A DNA stretch of 64,000 nt from Actinomycetospora chibensis. GTDB taxonomy: Bacteria; Actinomycetota; Actinomycetes; Mycobacteriales; Pseudonocardiaceae. The stretch covers positions 1 through 64,000 of the forward strand of contig NZ_JAQZAM010000021.1 of assembly GCF_028737215.1 (NCBI RefSeq), in the 5' to 3' direction. Position 1 is the first letter of the stretch, and each line of letters opens with the position of its first letter. This document shows, piece after piece, positions 23,610 through 32,055 of this stretch. The notes beneath the pieces are model-generated. The model was given only the letters and a program-made list of their open reading frames with translations, was not told the origin of the DNA and did not search any database. Made by a program: the position numbers and the translations under genes.

Positions 23610-25235
23610 TCACGAGTCCGAGGACCCGAGCTCCGACTTGAGCACCTTGCCGGTGTTGTTGCGCGGGAGCTCGTCGAGGAACTCGACGTCGCGGGGGGTC
23701 GCGAAGCGGGCGAGGTTGTTCTTGACGTGGTCACGCACGGCGTCCGCGTCGACCTTCGCCCCGGACTCGAGCACGAGGTAGGCCGCCAGGCGCTGGCCGT
23801 ACTCGTCGTCGTCGACGCCGACGACCGCGGCCTCCTTGACGCCCTCCATGTCGGACAGCAGGCCCTCGACCTCCCCGGCGTGGATGTTCTCGCCCCCGGA
23901 GACGATCATGTCGTCGGCGCGGCCGGAGATGAACAGCAGGCCGTGGCGGTCGTAGTGCCCGAGGTCGCCGGTGCCGAGCATGTCGTCGACGACCTCGGTC
24001 TCGCCGCGCCCGCCGGTGTAGCCGGTGAACAGCATGTCGTTGCCGACGAAGATGCGGCCGGTCTCGCCGGCGGGGAGCTCCTGGTCGTCGTCACCCAGGA
24101 TCTTCACCGTGGTGCCGACGGGCGGGCGGCCGGCGGTACCGGGCTCGGAGCGCAGCTCCTCGGGGCGGGCGATCGACGCCCACGACACCTCGGTGGAGCC
24201 GTAGAGCATGTAGAGCTTGTCGCCGAAGGTCTCGAGGAACTCGGTGACCTTCGCCGGCGGCATCGCCGAGCCGGTGGCGGTGACGGTCTTGAGCGCCGAC
24301 ACGTCGTAGCGGGCCTTGACCTCGTCGTCGAGCTCGAGGATGCGCTGGAGCATCACCGGCACCGCGAACATCGACGTGCAGCGGTGCTGGGCGAGCTGGG
24401 CCAGCGCGTCCTCGGGGTCGAACTTGCGCCGCAGCACCAGCGTCGAGCCCATCAGCGACCCGATCTGGAACGCCGCGAACCCCCATGTGTGGAACAGCGG
24501 CGCCGAGACCAGGGCGTGCTCGCGGGCCGTGAGCGGGATGCGGGAGAGGATCGCGTTGACGACGCCGATGCCGTTCGGCGACGGCCGCTCGGCGCCCTTG
24601 GGCGTGCCCGTGGTGCCCGAGGTCAGCACGATCGTCTTGCCGACCGGCGGCTTGGTGGCCAGCGGCTTGGAGCCGTCGGCGCCGATGAGGCCCTCGAGGG
24701 TGTCGTCGCCCCAGCACCCGGCGGCCTCGGTCCAGGCGAAGACGCGCTTCACGGTGTCGGGCACCTCGTCGAGGCGGTCGGTGAGGTCGGAGTCGACGAC
24801 GATCGTGCCGATCTCCTGCTCCTCGGCGACGGCCTTCATCTGCGACGGCGAGAGCCCGGTGTTGAGCAGGACGACGTCGGCGCCGAGCTTGGAGACGGCG
24901 AGGATCGTCTCGATGGGGCCGCGGTGGTTGCGGCACAGCACGGCGACGCGGCTGCCGGGGCCGACGCGGCGGTCCGCGAGGGCGCGGGCGAGCCGGTCGG
25001 TGCGCTCGTGGATCTCCTTGAACGTCACCGTCCCGCGGTCGTCGACGATCGCGACGCGGTCGGGGTGGCGCCAGCGGCCGACGACGAACGCCGTGGTGGG
25101 CGTGAAGCCGTAGCGGTACAGCGCGGTCGGGAACAACGCGGCCCGGTGCGGTGCCACCGGGGCGATGACGCCCGCGTCCGTCAGCAGCCGCAGCCCGGTC
25201 GCGAGCTCGGAGGGGGTGCCGAACGGGGTCTTCAC
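23610..25235 (-). CDS. Acyl-CoA synthetase (AMP-forming, FadD-like)
   Basis: The 541-residue ANL-superfamily enzyme has the P-loop-like IVLTSGTTGTPKGAERP (A3), LYGSTEVSW (A5), GTGDLGHYDRHGLLFISGR with the hinge Asp, and a C-terminal domain with NNTGKVLKSEL carrying the catalytic Lys. It activates a fatty or carboxylic acid to acyl-AMP and then acyl-CoA. It overlaps the two-domain reductase by four bases, so the pair probably activates and then reduces a fatty acyl chain. Confidence 0.9.
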   Translation of the reverse strand: MKTPFGTPSELATGLRLLTDAGVIAPVAPHRAALFPTALYRYGFTPTTAFVVGRWRHPDRVAIVDDRGTVTFKEIHERTDRLARALADRRVGPGSRVAVLCRNHRGPIETILAVSKLGADVVLLNTGLSPSQMKAVAEEQEIGTIVVDSDLTDRLDEVPDTVKRVFAWTEAAGCWGDDTLEGLIGADGSKPLATKPPVGKTIVLTSGTTGTPKGAERPSPNGIGVVNAILSRIPLTAREHALVSAPLFHTWGFAAFQIGSLMGSTLVLRRKFDPEDALAQLAQHRCTSMFAVPVMLQRILELDDEVKARYDVSALKTVTATGSAMPPAKVTEFLETFGDKLYMLYGSTEVSWASIARPEELRSEPGTAGRPPVGTTVKILGDDDQELPAGETGRIFVGNDMLFTGYTGGRGETEVVDDMLGTGDLGHYDRHGLLFISGRADDMIVSGGENIHAGEVEGLLSDMEGVKEAAVVGVDDDEYGQRLAAYLVLESGAKVDADAVRDHVKNNLARFATPRDVEFLDELPRNNTGKVLKSELGSSDS

Positions 25236-27253
25236 CAGTGCACTCCAGGGAGAAGTCGGGCCATGGCCTGGGCGCCGCGCGAGAGCGGGCCCGTGTCGAG
25301 CGTCCGGTCGTCGTCACGCCGTTCCTGCTCACTACCCTCACGGGCCGCGGCGGATTCGGGGAACACCCGATATGCGACGTGCATGACGGCGTCCTTCAAC
25401 CGTGGTGTCAGTGCTCCGGACACCGCGCCGAGCGTCCCCAGCAGCGTGCCGACGTGCTTGGGACGGTCGATGAGCGCGTGCAGCACCTTGTCCGCCGCCT
25501 CCTCGGGGGAGTCGGTGGGGAAGGCGTCGTAGATGCGGGTCGGGGCGATCATCGGCGTGCGCACCAGCGGCATGTGCACGGTCGTGAACGTGACGCCCTC
25601 GCCGAGCACCTCGGTGGCGACGATGTCGGCCCAGGCGTCCATCGCGGCCTTGCTCGCGACGTACGCGGAGAACCGCGGCGGGCCCGTCTGCACCCCGATC
25701 GACGAGATGTCGACGACGTGCCCGAACCGCCGCTCGAGCATGTGCGGCAGCAGCGCGAGCGTCAGCCGGACGGCGCCGAAGTAGTTGATCGCCATCGTGC
25801 GCTCGAAGTCGTGGAAGCGGTCGACCTCGAGGCGCACGCCGCGGCGGATCGAGCGGCCGGCGTTGTTGACCAGCATGTCGATGCCCGTGTCGGGCCCGCT
25901 GTGATCGTTGATCATCGCCTTGACCAGGGCGTCGACCGACTCGCCGTCGGTGATGTCGCACGAGTACACCCAGGCCTGACCGCCGTCGCGCTCGATCTCG
26001 GTGCGGACCTCCTCGAGCTCCTCGGTACGGCGCGCCACGAGCAGCGGCACGCCGCCGGCGCGCGCGACCTTGAACGCGGTCTCGCGCCCGATGCCCGAGG
26101 AGGCGCCGGTGATGACCACGCGCCGGCCCTGCAGCGGCCCGCCGGGGCGGGGCCTGCGGTGGCGGTTGGGGTCGAGGTGCTCGCGCCACCAGTCGACGAG
26201 CACCCGGGCGTACTCGCCGATCTCCGGGCTCGCGATGCCGGTGCCCGCGAGGGCGCGGCGGGTCTCGTCGCTGCTGAAGGTGGCGCCGAACGTCAGGTGG
26301 GGGAGCACCTCGGGCGGGATGTCGAGCTCGGCGAGGGCGATGTCGCGGGCGGCGGCGAGCGCGGGGACCCGCGCGGCCTGCTCGGCCCCGCGCTTCACGA
26401 GGGAGCCCACGGCCGTCGGCATCGTGGCCTGCAGCTTCGGGGCGCCGAGCGCGTCGGCGAGGGCGTTGTAGACCTCGGAGAGCGGCTGCGGACGCGGGTG
26501 GACGAGGTGGAACGCGCGGTGGTCCATGCCCGGCTCGTGGACGAGGTGGACCATCGCGTCGGCGACGAAGTCGACCGGGACGACGTTGGTGGCGCCGAGC
26601 TCGGGCACGGCGAAGCGCAGGGCGCTCGGTAGCCGACCCAACAGCGAGATCGCGGTGAGCAGGTAGTACGGCCCGTCGATCTTGTCCATATCGCCGGTCT
26701 GCGAGTCGCCCACGACCACCGCGGGTCGGTAGACGCGCCACGGCACCGTCGACTCCTCGCGGACGATGCGCTCGGCCCGGTACTTCGTCTCGTGGTACGG
26801 GTTGCCGAACTCCTGGCCGACGTCGAGGTCGTCCTCGGTGAAGGTGCCCTCGTACTCGCCGGCGACGGCCACCGAGGACACGTGGTGCAGGCAGGAGACG
26901 CCGAGGCGCGAGGCCAGCTCGACCACCCCGCGCGTGCCGTCGACGTTGGCCGCGCGGTTGGTGTCGTCGTCGGCGGTGATGTCGTAGATCGCGCCGAGGT
27001 GCAGGACGTGGTCGACCCGCCCGGACAGGCCGTCGATCTCGGCGTCGTGCAGGCCGAGCCGCGGCCGCGTCAGGTCGCCGACGACCGGGACGACCTTCTC
27101 GTGCCCCTCCACGTGGGTGAGCCGGCGCAGCAGCCGGTCACGTGAGCCCTCACGGACGAGCGCGTACACCGCATCGCAGTCGTCGCGCTGGAGCAGACGG
27201 GTGAGGACCGCTCGGCCCAGGAACCCGGTACCGCCGGTCACCAGATACCGCAT
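25232..27253 (-). CDS. Two-domain acyl-CoA reductase-like SDR protein
   Basis: The 673-residue protein joins an extended-SDR/thioester-reductase-like N-terminal domain (YLVTGGTGFLGRAVL at the start, YHETKYRAE active site) to a classical SDR domain from about residue 375 (VVITGASSGIGRETAF, YVASKAAMDAW). The same architecture is found in mycobacterial AcrA1-type acyl-CoA reductases. I chose ATG 27253, right before the Rossmann motif, over an ATG six codons upstream. With the downstream acyl-CoA synthetase it suggests fatty aldehyde or alcohol formation, as for wax esters. Confidence 0.82.
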   Translation of the reverse strand: MRYLVTGGTGFLGRAVLTRLLQRDDCDAVYALVREGSRDRLLRRLTHVEGHEKVVPVVGDLTRPRLGLHDAEIDGLSGRVDHVLHLGAIYDITADDDTNRAANVDGTRGVVELASRLGVSCLHHVSSVAVAGEYEGTFTEDDLDVGQEFGNPYHETKYRAERIVREESTVPWRVYRPAVVVGDSQTGDMDKIDGPYYLLTAISLLGRLPSALRFAVPELGATNVVPVDFVADAMVHLVHEPGMDHRAFHLVHPRPQPLSEVYNALADALGAPKLQATMPTAVGSLVKRGAEQAARVPALAAARDIALAELDIPPEVLPHLTFGATFSSDETRRALAGTGIASPEIGEYARVLVDWWREHLDPNRHRRPRPGGPLQGRRVVITGASSGIGRETAFKVARAGGVPLLVARRTEELEEVRTEIERDGGQAWVYSCDITDGESVDALVKAMINDHSGPDTGIDMLVNNAGRSIRRGVRLEVDRFHDFERTMAINYFGAVRLTLALLPHMLERRFGHVVDISSIGVQTGPPRFSAYVASKAAMDAWADIVATEVLGEGVTFTTVHMPLVRTPMIAPTRIYDAFPTDSPEEAADKVLHALIDRPKHVGTLLGTLGAVSGALTPRLKDAVMHVAYRVFPESAAAREGSEQERRDDDRTLDTGPLSRGAQAMARLLPGVHW

Positions 27254-27322
27254 GGCGGAGGATCGTGGCACAGCCCACGACGCTCCGCACGTGCCGGTTA
27301 CCGACGGGTCACACCGGCGGCG

Positions 27323-27511
27323 TCACCGCTCGGGGTCGGTCATCTCGTCGACGTGCTCCTCGACGTCGTCGCCCGATGCGGCGACCGCGTCGGTGGTCTT
27401 CTGCTCGCGGGGCTTCGCGGGGTCGAGACCCTCGACCAGCGCCTCCTCGTCGTTCTGCTCGGCGACGTAGCGCTGCTCGATGTTCGCGGCCTCGTTGCGC
27501 TGCTCGCTCAT
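27323..27511 (-). CDS. Small acidic hypothetical protein
   Basis: This 62-residue protein is highly charged and acidic, with many Glu, Asp and Gln residues and no hydrophobic core, so it is probably disordered. It starts with MSEQRNEAANIEQRY at ATG 27511 and is divergent from the DNA ligase gene, only 29 bases apart. I do not recognise a family. Confidence 0.55.
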   Translation of the reverse strand: MSEQRNEAANIEQRYVAEQNDEEALVEGLDPAKPREQKTTDAVAASGDDVEEHVDEMTDPER

Positions 27512-27540
27512 GGCGCGACCGTAGGCGGTAGGAAGGCGGG

Positions 27541-28539
27541 GTGCCGGACGACGTGTGGGATCTCCTGCCCGAGCAGCAGCGTGCGCTACGTCGGGCCGAC
27601 GACGCGGGGTTCCGGGCACCGATGCTCGCGACGCTGTCGAAGGACCATCCGCCGGGCGCGGGCTGGGTGTTCGAGCGCAAGCTCGACGGTGTCCGGATGA
27701 TCGCGACGCGGGAGCGCGGGCAGTCGACGCGGCTGTGGTCGCGCAACCAGAAGCCGATGGACGCGAGCTATCCCGAGATCGTCGAGGCCCTCGACGAGCA
27801 CGGGCCGGCGCGCTTCGTGCTCGACGGGGAGATCACGGCGGCCGACGGGACGTTCTCGAGCCTGCAGGCGCGCATGCACCTCCAGGACCCGAACCGGGCG
27901 CGGCGCACCGGGGTGGAGGTGCAGGCGCACCTGTTCGACCTGCTGGTGCTCGACGACGTCGACGTCACGCGGCTCCCGCAGTCGACGCGGCACCGGATCC
28001 TGGACGCGATCGTCGACGCGGCGGCGCCGCTGTTCCGCTCGCCCGCCCTCGAGGGCGACCCGTCCGCCCTGCTCGCCGAGGCGTGCGCCGGGGGCTGGGA
28101 GGGACTGATCGCCAAGCGCAGCGAGGCGCCGTACGTGGTCGGGGGGCGCAGCCGCGACTGGCTCAAGCTCAAGTGCGTCCGCGACCAGGAGTTCGTCATC
28201 GGCGGCTGGACCGATCCCTCGGGATCGCGGCGCGGGCTGGGGGCGCTGCTGGTGGGCTACCACGCTTCCGGGGTGGACGGGTTGCGCTACGCGGGCAAGG
28301 TCGGCACCGGCTATGACGCCGCGACGCTGACGATGCTGCGCGACCGCCTCGACCCGCTGGCGACCGACGAGTGCCCCTTCGTCGACGCCCCGCGGGAGAA
28401 GGGGCAGCACTGGGTACGGCCGGAGATGGTCTGCGCGGTCGGGTTCGGCGAGTGGACCACCGACGGTCGGCTGCGCCACCCGCGCTACCAGGGCCTGCGC
28501 CTCGACAAGGACCCGGCGGAGGTCGTGCGGGAGCAGTGA
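27541..28539 (+). CDS. ATP-dependent DNA ligase (LigC/LigD-type)
   Basis: The 332-residue protein has the nucleotidyltransferase motif I with the adenylated Lys (FERKLDGVRMIA), motif III region HLFDLLVLDD, motif IV EGLIAKR and motif V DWLKLKC, followed by an OB-fold domain from about residue 215. Length and order fit stand-alone actinobacterial ATP-dependent ligases used in repair. Its GTG start and its 4-base overlap with the CDP-alcohol phosphatidyltransferase gene make a two-gene operon. Confidence 0.9.
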   Translation: MPDDVWDLLPEQQRALRRADDAGFRAPMLATLSKDHPPGAGWVFERKLDGVRMIATRERGQSTRLWSRNQKPMDASYPEIVEALDEHGPARFVLDGEITAADGTFSSLQARMHLQDPNRARRTGVEVQAHLFDLLVLDDVDVTRLPQSTRHRILDAIVDAAAPLFRSPALEGDPSALLAEACAGGWEGLIAKRSEAPYVVGGRSRDWLKLKCVRDQEFVIGGWTDPSGSRRGLGALLVGYHASGVDGLRYAGKVGTGYDAATLTMLRDRLDPLATDECPFVDAPREKGQHWVRPEMVCAVGFGEWTTDGRLRHPRYQGLRLDKDPAEVVREQ

Positions 28540-29162
28540 ACGACTTCCTTGCACGGTGGTCGGCGGCGCACGGGGGGATCGAGCCGCGTGGGCTGGTCCT
28601 CGCGTGGCTGCGGGTCGTGTTCGTCGTCGTGCGGCCGCTGGCGCGCCGGCGCGTGCCGCCGTGGGTGCTGACGGGGGCGTCGGCGCTGTGCGGGGTGGCG
28701 GTGCCCCTCGCGGTCCTCACCGGCCGGTGGGGCCTGCTGGCCGGGGCGGTGCTGGCGGTGGTGTGCGCGCTGCTCGACGGACTGGACGGCGCCGTGGCCG
28801 TGCTCACCGACACCGCGACGGCGTGGGGGCGCGTGCTCGACCCGCTGGTCGACCGGATCGGGGACGTCGCGTTCCTCGTGGCGCTGGTGCTGGCGGGTGG
28901 GCCGGGGTGGCTCGCGGCCGGGGTGGGGGTGCTGACGCTGCTCCAGGAGTCGGTGCGGGCCTCGGCGCGGCTGCCCGACGTCGGCGTCGTGAGCGTGTGG
29001 GAGCGCCCGTCGCGCGTGATCGTCACGGCGCTCGGGCTGGTGGGGGCGTTCGTCAGCCCGGCCCTGCCGGTGGCGACGATCGCGCTGGCGATCGCGGCCG
29101 TCCTCGCCGTCGTCGGCTTCGCCCAGGTGGTCGTGACGGTCCGCCGCCGCCTACGTGCGTGA
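28536..29162 (+). CDS. CDP-alcohol phosphatidyltransferase family protein
   Basis: The 208-residue membrane protein has about six hydrophobic segments. A CDP-alcohol motif DGLDGAVAVLTDTATAWGRV continues into LDPLVDR; the canonical pattern is D-G-x2-A-R-x8-G-x3-D-x3-D. Here the Arg after Ala is Val, although the four acidic residues are kept. The last codons and stop lie in the palindromic repeat at 29153-29196. In the re-inverted arrangement the gene would be convergent with crtI. Substrate unknown. Confidence 0.75.
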   Translation: MNDFLARWSAAHGGIEPRGLVLAWLRVVFVVVRPLARRRVPPWVLTGASALCGVAVPLAVLTGRWGLLAGAVLAVVCALLDGLDGAVAVLTDTATAWGRVLDPLVDRIGDVAFLVALVLAGGPGWLAAGVGVLTLLQESVRASARLPDVGVVSVWERPSRVIVTALGLVGAFVSPALPVATIALAIAAVLAVVGFAQVVVTVRRRLRA

Positions 29163-29434
29163 TCCTCTGAGCTGTGGCTCAGAAGACCACGCACGTGAGG
29201 TGATCAGCCCGGCGGTGATCTCGGCGGACAGGGTGACGAGGGGGAGGCCGCCGCCGGGGTGGGCGGAGCCGCCGACGAGGTAGAGCCCGTCGACGGGTGA
29301 GCGGTTGGCCGGGCGCAGGAACGCCGCGAGGGCGCCGTCGGACGAGGTGCCGTAGATCGAGCCGCCGGGCGAGAGGGTCTCGCGCTCGAGGTCGGCGGGC
29401 GTGCGCACCGCGCAGTGGCGGATGCGTTCTGGCC
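29151..29434 (-). pseudogene. crtI: CrtI/CrtD-family desaturase, C-terminal part
   Basis: The frame gives CAVRTPADLERETLSPGGSIYG, SPVDGLYLVGGSAHPGGGLP and a final helix. This is the FAD/NAD-binding C-terminus of phytoene desaturases. It has no start and is preceded by the ftsK N-terminus. Codon phase at 29432 matches that of the crtI N-terminal fragment at 17765. The last 14 residues and the TAG stop are read from the palindromic repeat, so that repeat forms the C-termini of both crtI and the convergent phosphatidyltransferase. Confidence 0.85.
29153..29196. repeat. 40-bp-class palindromic repeat, copy D
   Basis: The 40-base core 29155-29194 has arms GTGCGTGATCCTCTGAGC and GCTCAGAAGACCACGCAC around TGTG, with two mismatches, and an extra ACGT-complementary pair outside. 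The arms match copy C at 11678-11717. It overlaps the 3' ends of the two convergent coding regions and could terminate both. Confidence 0.8.
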
Positions 29435-29992
29435 CTGCACCCCGAGGTGCCCGGCCTCGGACAGGGCGTGCCCGAGGGTCAGCCCGTTCTCGGTCCGGCC
29501 GATGATCACCGGGTCGTGGACCGAGGCGAGGGTGAGCGAGGGCAGCCCGTAGCCGTCGCGCAGGGGGTCGTGGTCGAGCAGGTGCAGACGCACCCACCGC
29601 CCGGCGATCGGCTCGACGCGCAGCCCGTGGGCGCCCAGGGTGTGGGCCAGTCGCGGCCCGCGGTCCTTGGCGGTGAAGTCGCCTGGCTCCTGGCCGGCCA
29701 TCAGCTCCACGGTCAGCGAGGTCGGCGGCCCGAGGCGGACCTCCCCGACCCGCGGGGTGCGCACCGTGATCCCGGAGGCCACCGACACGTACTGGCACAG
29801 CCCGATCCCGGCGCAGGCCTCGCGGAACACCCCGCGCAGGGAGTTGGCGAACATGACCACCGAGGCCTCGTACTCGCGGCGGGCCCGCTTCTCACGCAGC
29901 CGGGCGAAAAGACCCGGCCGGTGAGCGCCGGGACCATGGCTGCGCCCGGACCGGTGCTCGAGGTGGCGGGTGTGCTCGACGGCGGGCATCAC
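29432..29992 (-). pseudogene. FtsK/TraB-type DNA translocase, N-terminal part
   Basis: The 187 codons from GTG 29992 (an ATG follows at 29989) encode an Arg-rich leader and a domain ending DPVIIGRTENGLTLGHAL and HLGVQG, just before where Walker A should lie. Instead the sequence switches to the crtI C-terminus. The last codon GGC joins exactly to ACCGGTTCGGGC at 17766, restoring GVQGTGSGKT. Its start overlaps the whiB stop by four bases, so it is transcribed with whiB in the element operon. Confidence 0.85.
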
Positions 29993-30360
29993 GCGGCCCC
30001 CCGCTCAGTGCAGGCCGGGCACAGCGACCCGTCGACCGCGGGCATCGGGAACAGCAGCGAGCACGCCGGGCACATCGGCTCGGCGTCCGCGACCGGGTCC
30101 GGCACGCCGTGGGCGCGCAGGTAGCGCATCACCCGGCGCTCACCGGGCGTAGTGGCCGCCCAGATGCCGTGGTCCTGCCCGGAGTCCAGCGCCCACGCCA
30201 GGCACTCGCGCTGCACCGGGCAGAACCGGCACACCTGCCGGGCGGCGGCCACCTGGACCTGCACACCCTCGGTGTCGGCGAGGCCCTGGCCGTCGTCGGG
30301 CGGGAAGAACAGCTCCGGGTCGGTGTCGCGGCACGCGCCGCGGGTCTGCCAGCGCATCAC
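29989..30360 (-). CDS. WhiB-like transcriptional regulator of the integrative element
   Basis: The roughly 122-residue protein has the four-Cys [4Fe-4S] set of the Wbl family: GACRD, then CRFCPVQREC, followed by the turn GIWAATTPGER. A C-terminal extension adds a second CPAC...CPAC pair that could bind zinc. GTG 30360 or ATG 30357 may start it; the gene overlaps both neighbours by four bases. Wbl proteins in elements usually regulate transfer or host development genes, which is inferred here. Confidence 0.85.
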   Translation of the reverse strand: MMRWQTRGACRDTDPELFFPPDDGQGLADTEGVQVQVAAARQVCRFCPVQRECLAWALDSGQDHGIWAATTPGERRVMRYLRAHGVPDPVADAEPMCPACSLLFPMPAVDGSLCPACTERGAA

Positions 30361-30761
30361 GCCGCCTCGCCCTCGGCCGAGCGGCGGGCCGGACGCGGAG
30401 CCGAGCCGGCCGCGGGAGCGATGCCGTCGGCGGTGAACGACACGTCCACGCCCTTGCCGCCGTTGCGGGCCTGCCGGACCTTCGCCCGCAGGCCCGGCAG
30501 CTCCACCGCCGAGTACGGCGCCAGCGCCGGGACCTCGTGGGAGGCAACCCGGATGCCGTGGAGCTCGTGGCGACCGTCCCGACCGGTCGGCAGCATCACG
30601 TCGTAGATGCGGACCGGCGCGTTGGTCTCCTCGTCGATCAGCGGCTGACCGGACGAGCGTCGGCCGTTCGGACCGTCCTCCCAGCGCTCCATCGTCTGCG
30701 CGTGACCTGTAGCTATGGCCGCCATCTGCCCGGTGTCGATCGGGGCATTGAATTCGAACAT
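30357..30761 (-). CDS. Hypothetical protein, first gene of the transfer operon
   Basis: The 134-residue protein starts with MFEFNAPIDTGQMAAIATG after a good AGAAGGGA ribosome site and ends in a basic, Ala-rich tail. No known motif is visible. It leads the whiB-ftsK operon. Position resembles Pra-like or SpdB-like accessory genes of pSAM2-type elements, but sequence does not show this. The 211-base gap to the divergent regulator contains the promoters of both units. Confidence 0.6.
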   Translation of the reverse strand: MFEFNAPIDTGQMAAIATGHAQTMERWEDGPNGRRSSGQPLIDEETNAPVRIYDVMLPTGRDGRHELHGIRVASHEVPALAPYSAVELPGLRAKVRQARNGGKGVDVSFTADGIAPAAGSAPRPARRSAEGEAA

Positions 30762-30972
30762 GTCTCTCGCGTCCCTTCTGCTCGTCACCGCCAATTGCGG
30801 CACGGAAACAGCTTGGGATGCGGGCCCTTAATCCGTCATCTACGCTTCCCTGCACGCCCGCCACTCGATTCGACGGGAGCCACTTGCGCGCACGCAAATG
30901 CCCTTGCCCTACACAGTTGACTTGTCTAGAGTGGTCGACAGTTGCTCGCCGTCGAATTCCGAGGTCACGGCT

Positions 30973-32055
30973 ATGGCTGTCGCTCCGAAATCTCTCGCAC
31001 GAATCGCCGAGTCCTCGGGCTTCGGAATGGCCGATGTCGCATTCCTGACGGGTCTCGACGAGAGCACCGTGTGCCGGCTGTGGGACAACCCCGACTGGCT
31101 CGACCGCGTGAAGGGCAGCTCCCTCCAGGCGATCGTGGCGGTGGTGCCGGGCGTTGGTGAGTACGTCCTCGGCTACTCGTTGGCTGATCGGCGCAACCGG
31201 CTCGCGGACCGCCTGAGCGATCAGAACGTCGAAGTCGACACCGCCGCGTTCCGCCGGCTGGTCCAGGAGCGCCGTATCCCCGAGCAGTACCTCAGCAATG
31301 CCCTCGACACCGCAGCGTGCGTGCTCGATGGAGACGTCCGCCAGGCCGCCGCGCACCTGGCCCGCTTCTGGGGCCGAGAGCAGGACTACGCGCTCGGGTT
31401 CGTGTTCGGGACGAACGACAGCGACGCCCTACTAGTAGACGCCGTCCCGCTCGTGGCCGCTGCCTCCGCCATGGTCGATCAGCTGAGCAGCCGCTCGAAC
31501 TCCTTCCACGCGATCGTGGCGCAGGCGAACCTCCTGCACCACATCTCGCGCAGCACGGGTCAGCCGGCGAGTGTCGACGCGGACGAGGTGAACCGGAACA
31601 CCGCACTCGCGTTTCGCAGCTCGGTCATCGGACAGATCATGGCGACCAACGATGCCGACCTGGCCAACGGCTACAGCCGATCGGTGAAGTCCTCCCCGCT
31701 ACTGGCGATGGTGGAGGACTGGGCGTTCCCGACCTACACGCACGACGCCAAGCCCACGCCCGACTTCTCTTTGCCGCGCTCGCTACTCCTCCGGCACACC
31801 GCGGACGAGGTGATCCGCGAAGTCGACGAGTACAACGACGCTTACCTGATCTACCTCGCCGAGACGTCGATCCCGACCATCATCGCTACCGACGAGACGT
31901 TCGGCCTCCGCCGCGACGACCTGCGGTCGAGGCTGCGAGCCCGTCGAGAGCGGGTGTTGCTGCCGCAGGCTGCCACCGCCTGCGACGCTATCCTCGGACA
32001 GCTAGACGGGACGGCGAGCGCAGTCGGAGGCAGTGGCTTTGACCAGCAGTGGTAG
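30973..32055 (+). CDS. HTH-type regulator-like protein (cargo)
   Basis: The 360-residue protein has an N-terminal helix-turn-helix-like stretch (GMADVAFLTGLDESTVCRLW, residues about 15-35) and a long helical C-terminal region of unknown type. ATG 30973 has GAGG eight bases upstream; a longer start at 30898 is possible. It overlaps the methyltransferase gene by 23 bases. Its divergent position from the transfer operon suggests it may control that operon or act with the methyltransferase; neither is shown directly. Confidence 0.55.
   Translation: MAVAPKSLARIAESSGFGMADVAFLTGLDESTVCRLWDNPDWLDRVKGSSLQAIVAVVPGVGEYVLGYSLADRRNRLADRLSDQNVEVDTAAFRRLVQERRIPEQYLSNALDTAACVLDGDVRQAAAHLARFWGREQDYALGFVFGTNDSDALLVDAVPLVAAASAMVDQLSSRSNSFHAIVAQANLLHHISRSTGQPASVDADEVNRNTALAFRSSVIGQIMATNDADLANGYSRSVKSSPLLAMVEDWAFPTYTHDAKPTPDFSLPRSLLLRHTADEVIREVDEYNDAYLIYLAETSIPTIIATDETFGLRRDDLRSRLRARRERVLLPQAATACDAILGQLDGTASAVGGSGFDQQW

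Larger units (their letters stand above)
17763..29434. other. Inverted segment with breakpoints inside crtI and ftsK
   Basis: At 17763-17765 crtI switches to ftsK; at 29432-29434 (minus strand) ftsK switches to crtI. Both junctions share GGC. Inverting the segment in silico rebuilds crtI (apart from one frameshift) and ftsK exactly in frame, with no base gained or lost. It also makes the tRNA-Lys attachment copies direct repeats. The event is either a true reciprocal inversion or a mis-join in the assembly. Confidence 0.88.

Noticed and set aside
28196-29194. Minus-strand frame opposite ligase and phosphatidyltransferase genes
   Set aside because: Ser/Thr/Arg-rich shadow with no motif; both plus-strand genes have clear family motifs.
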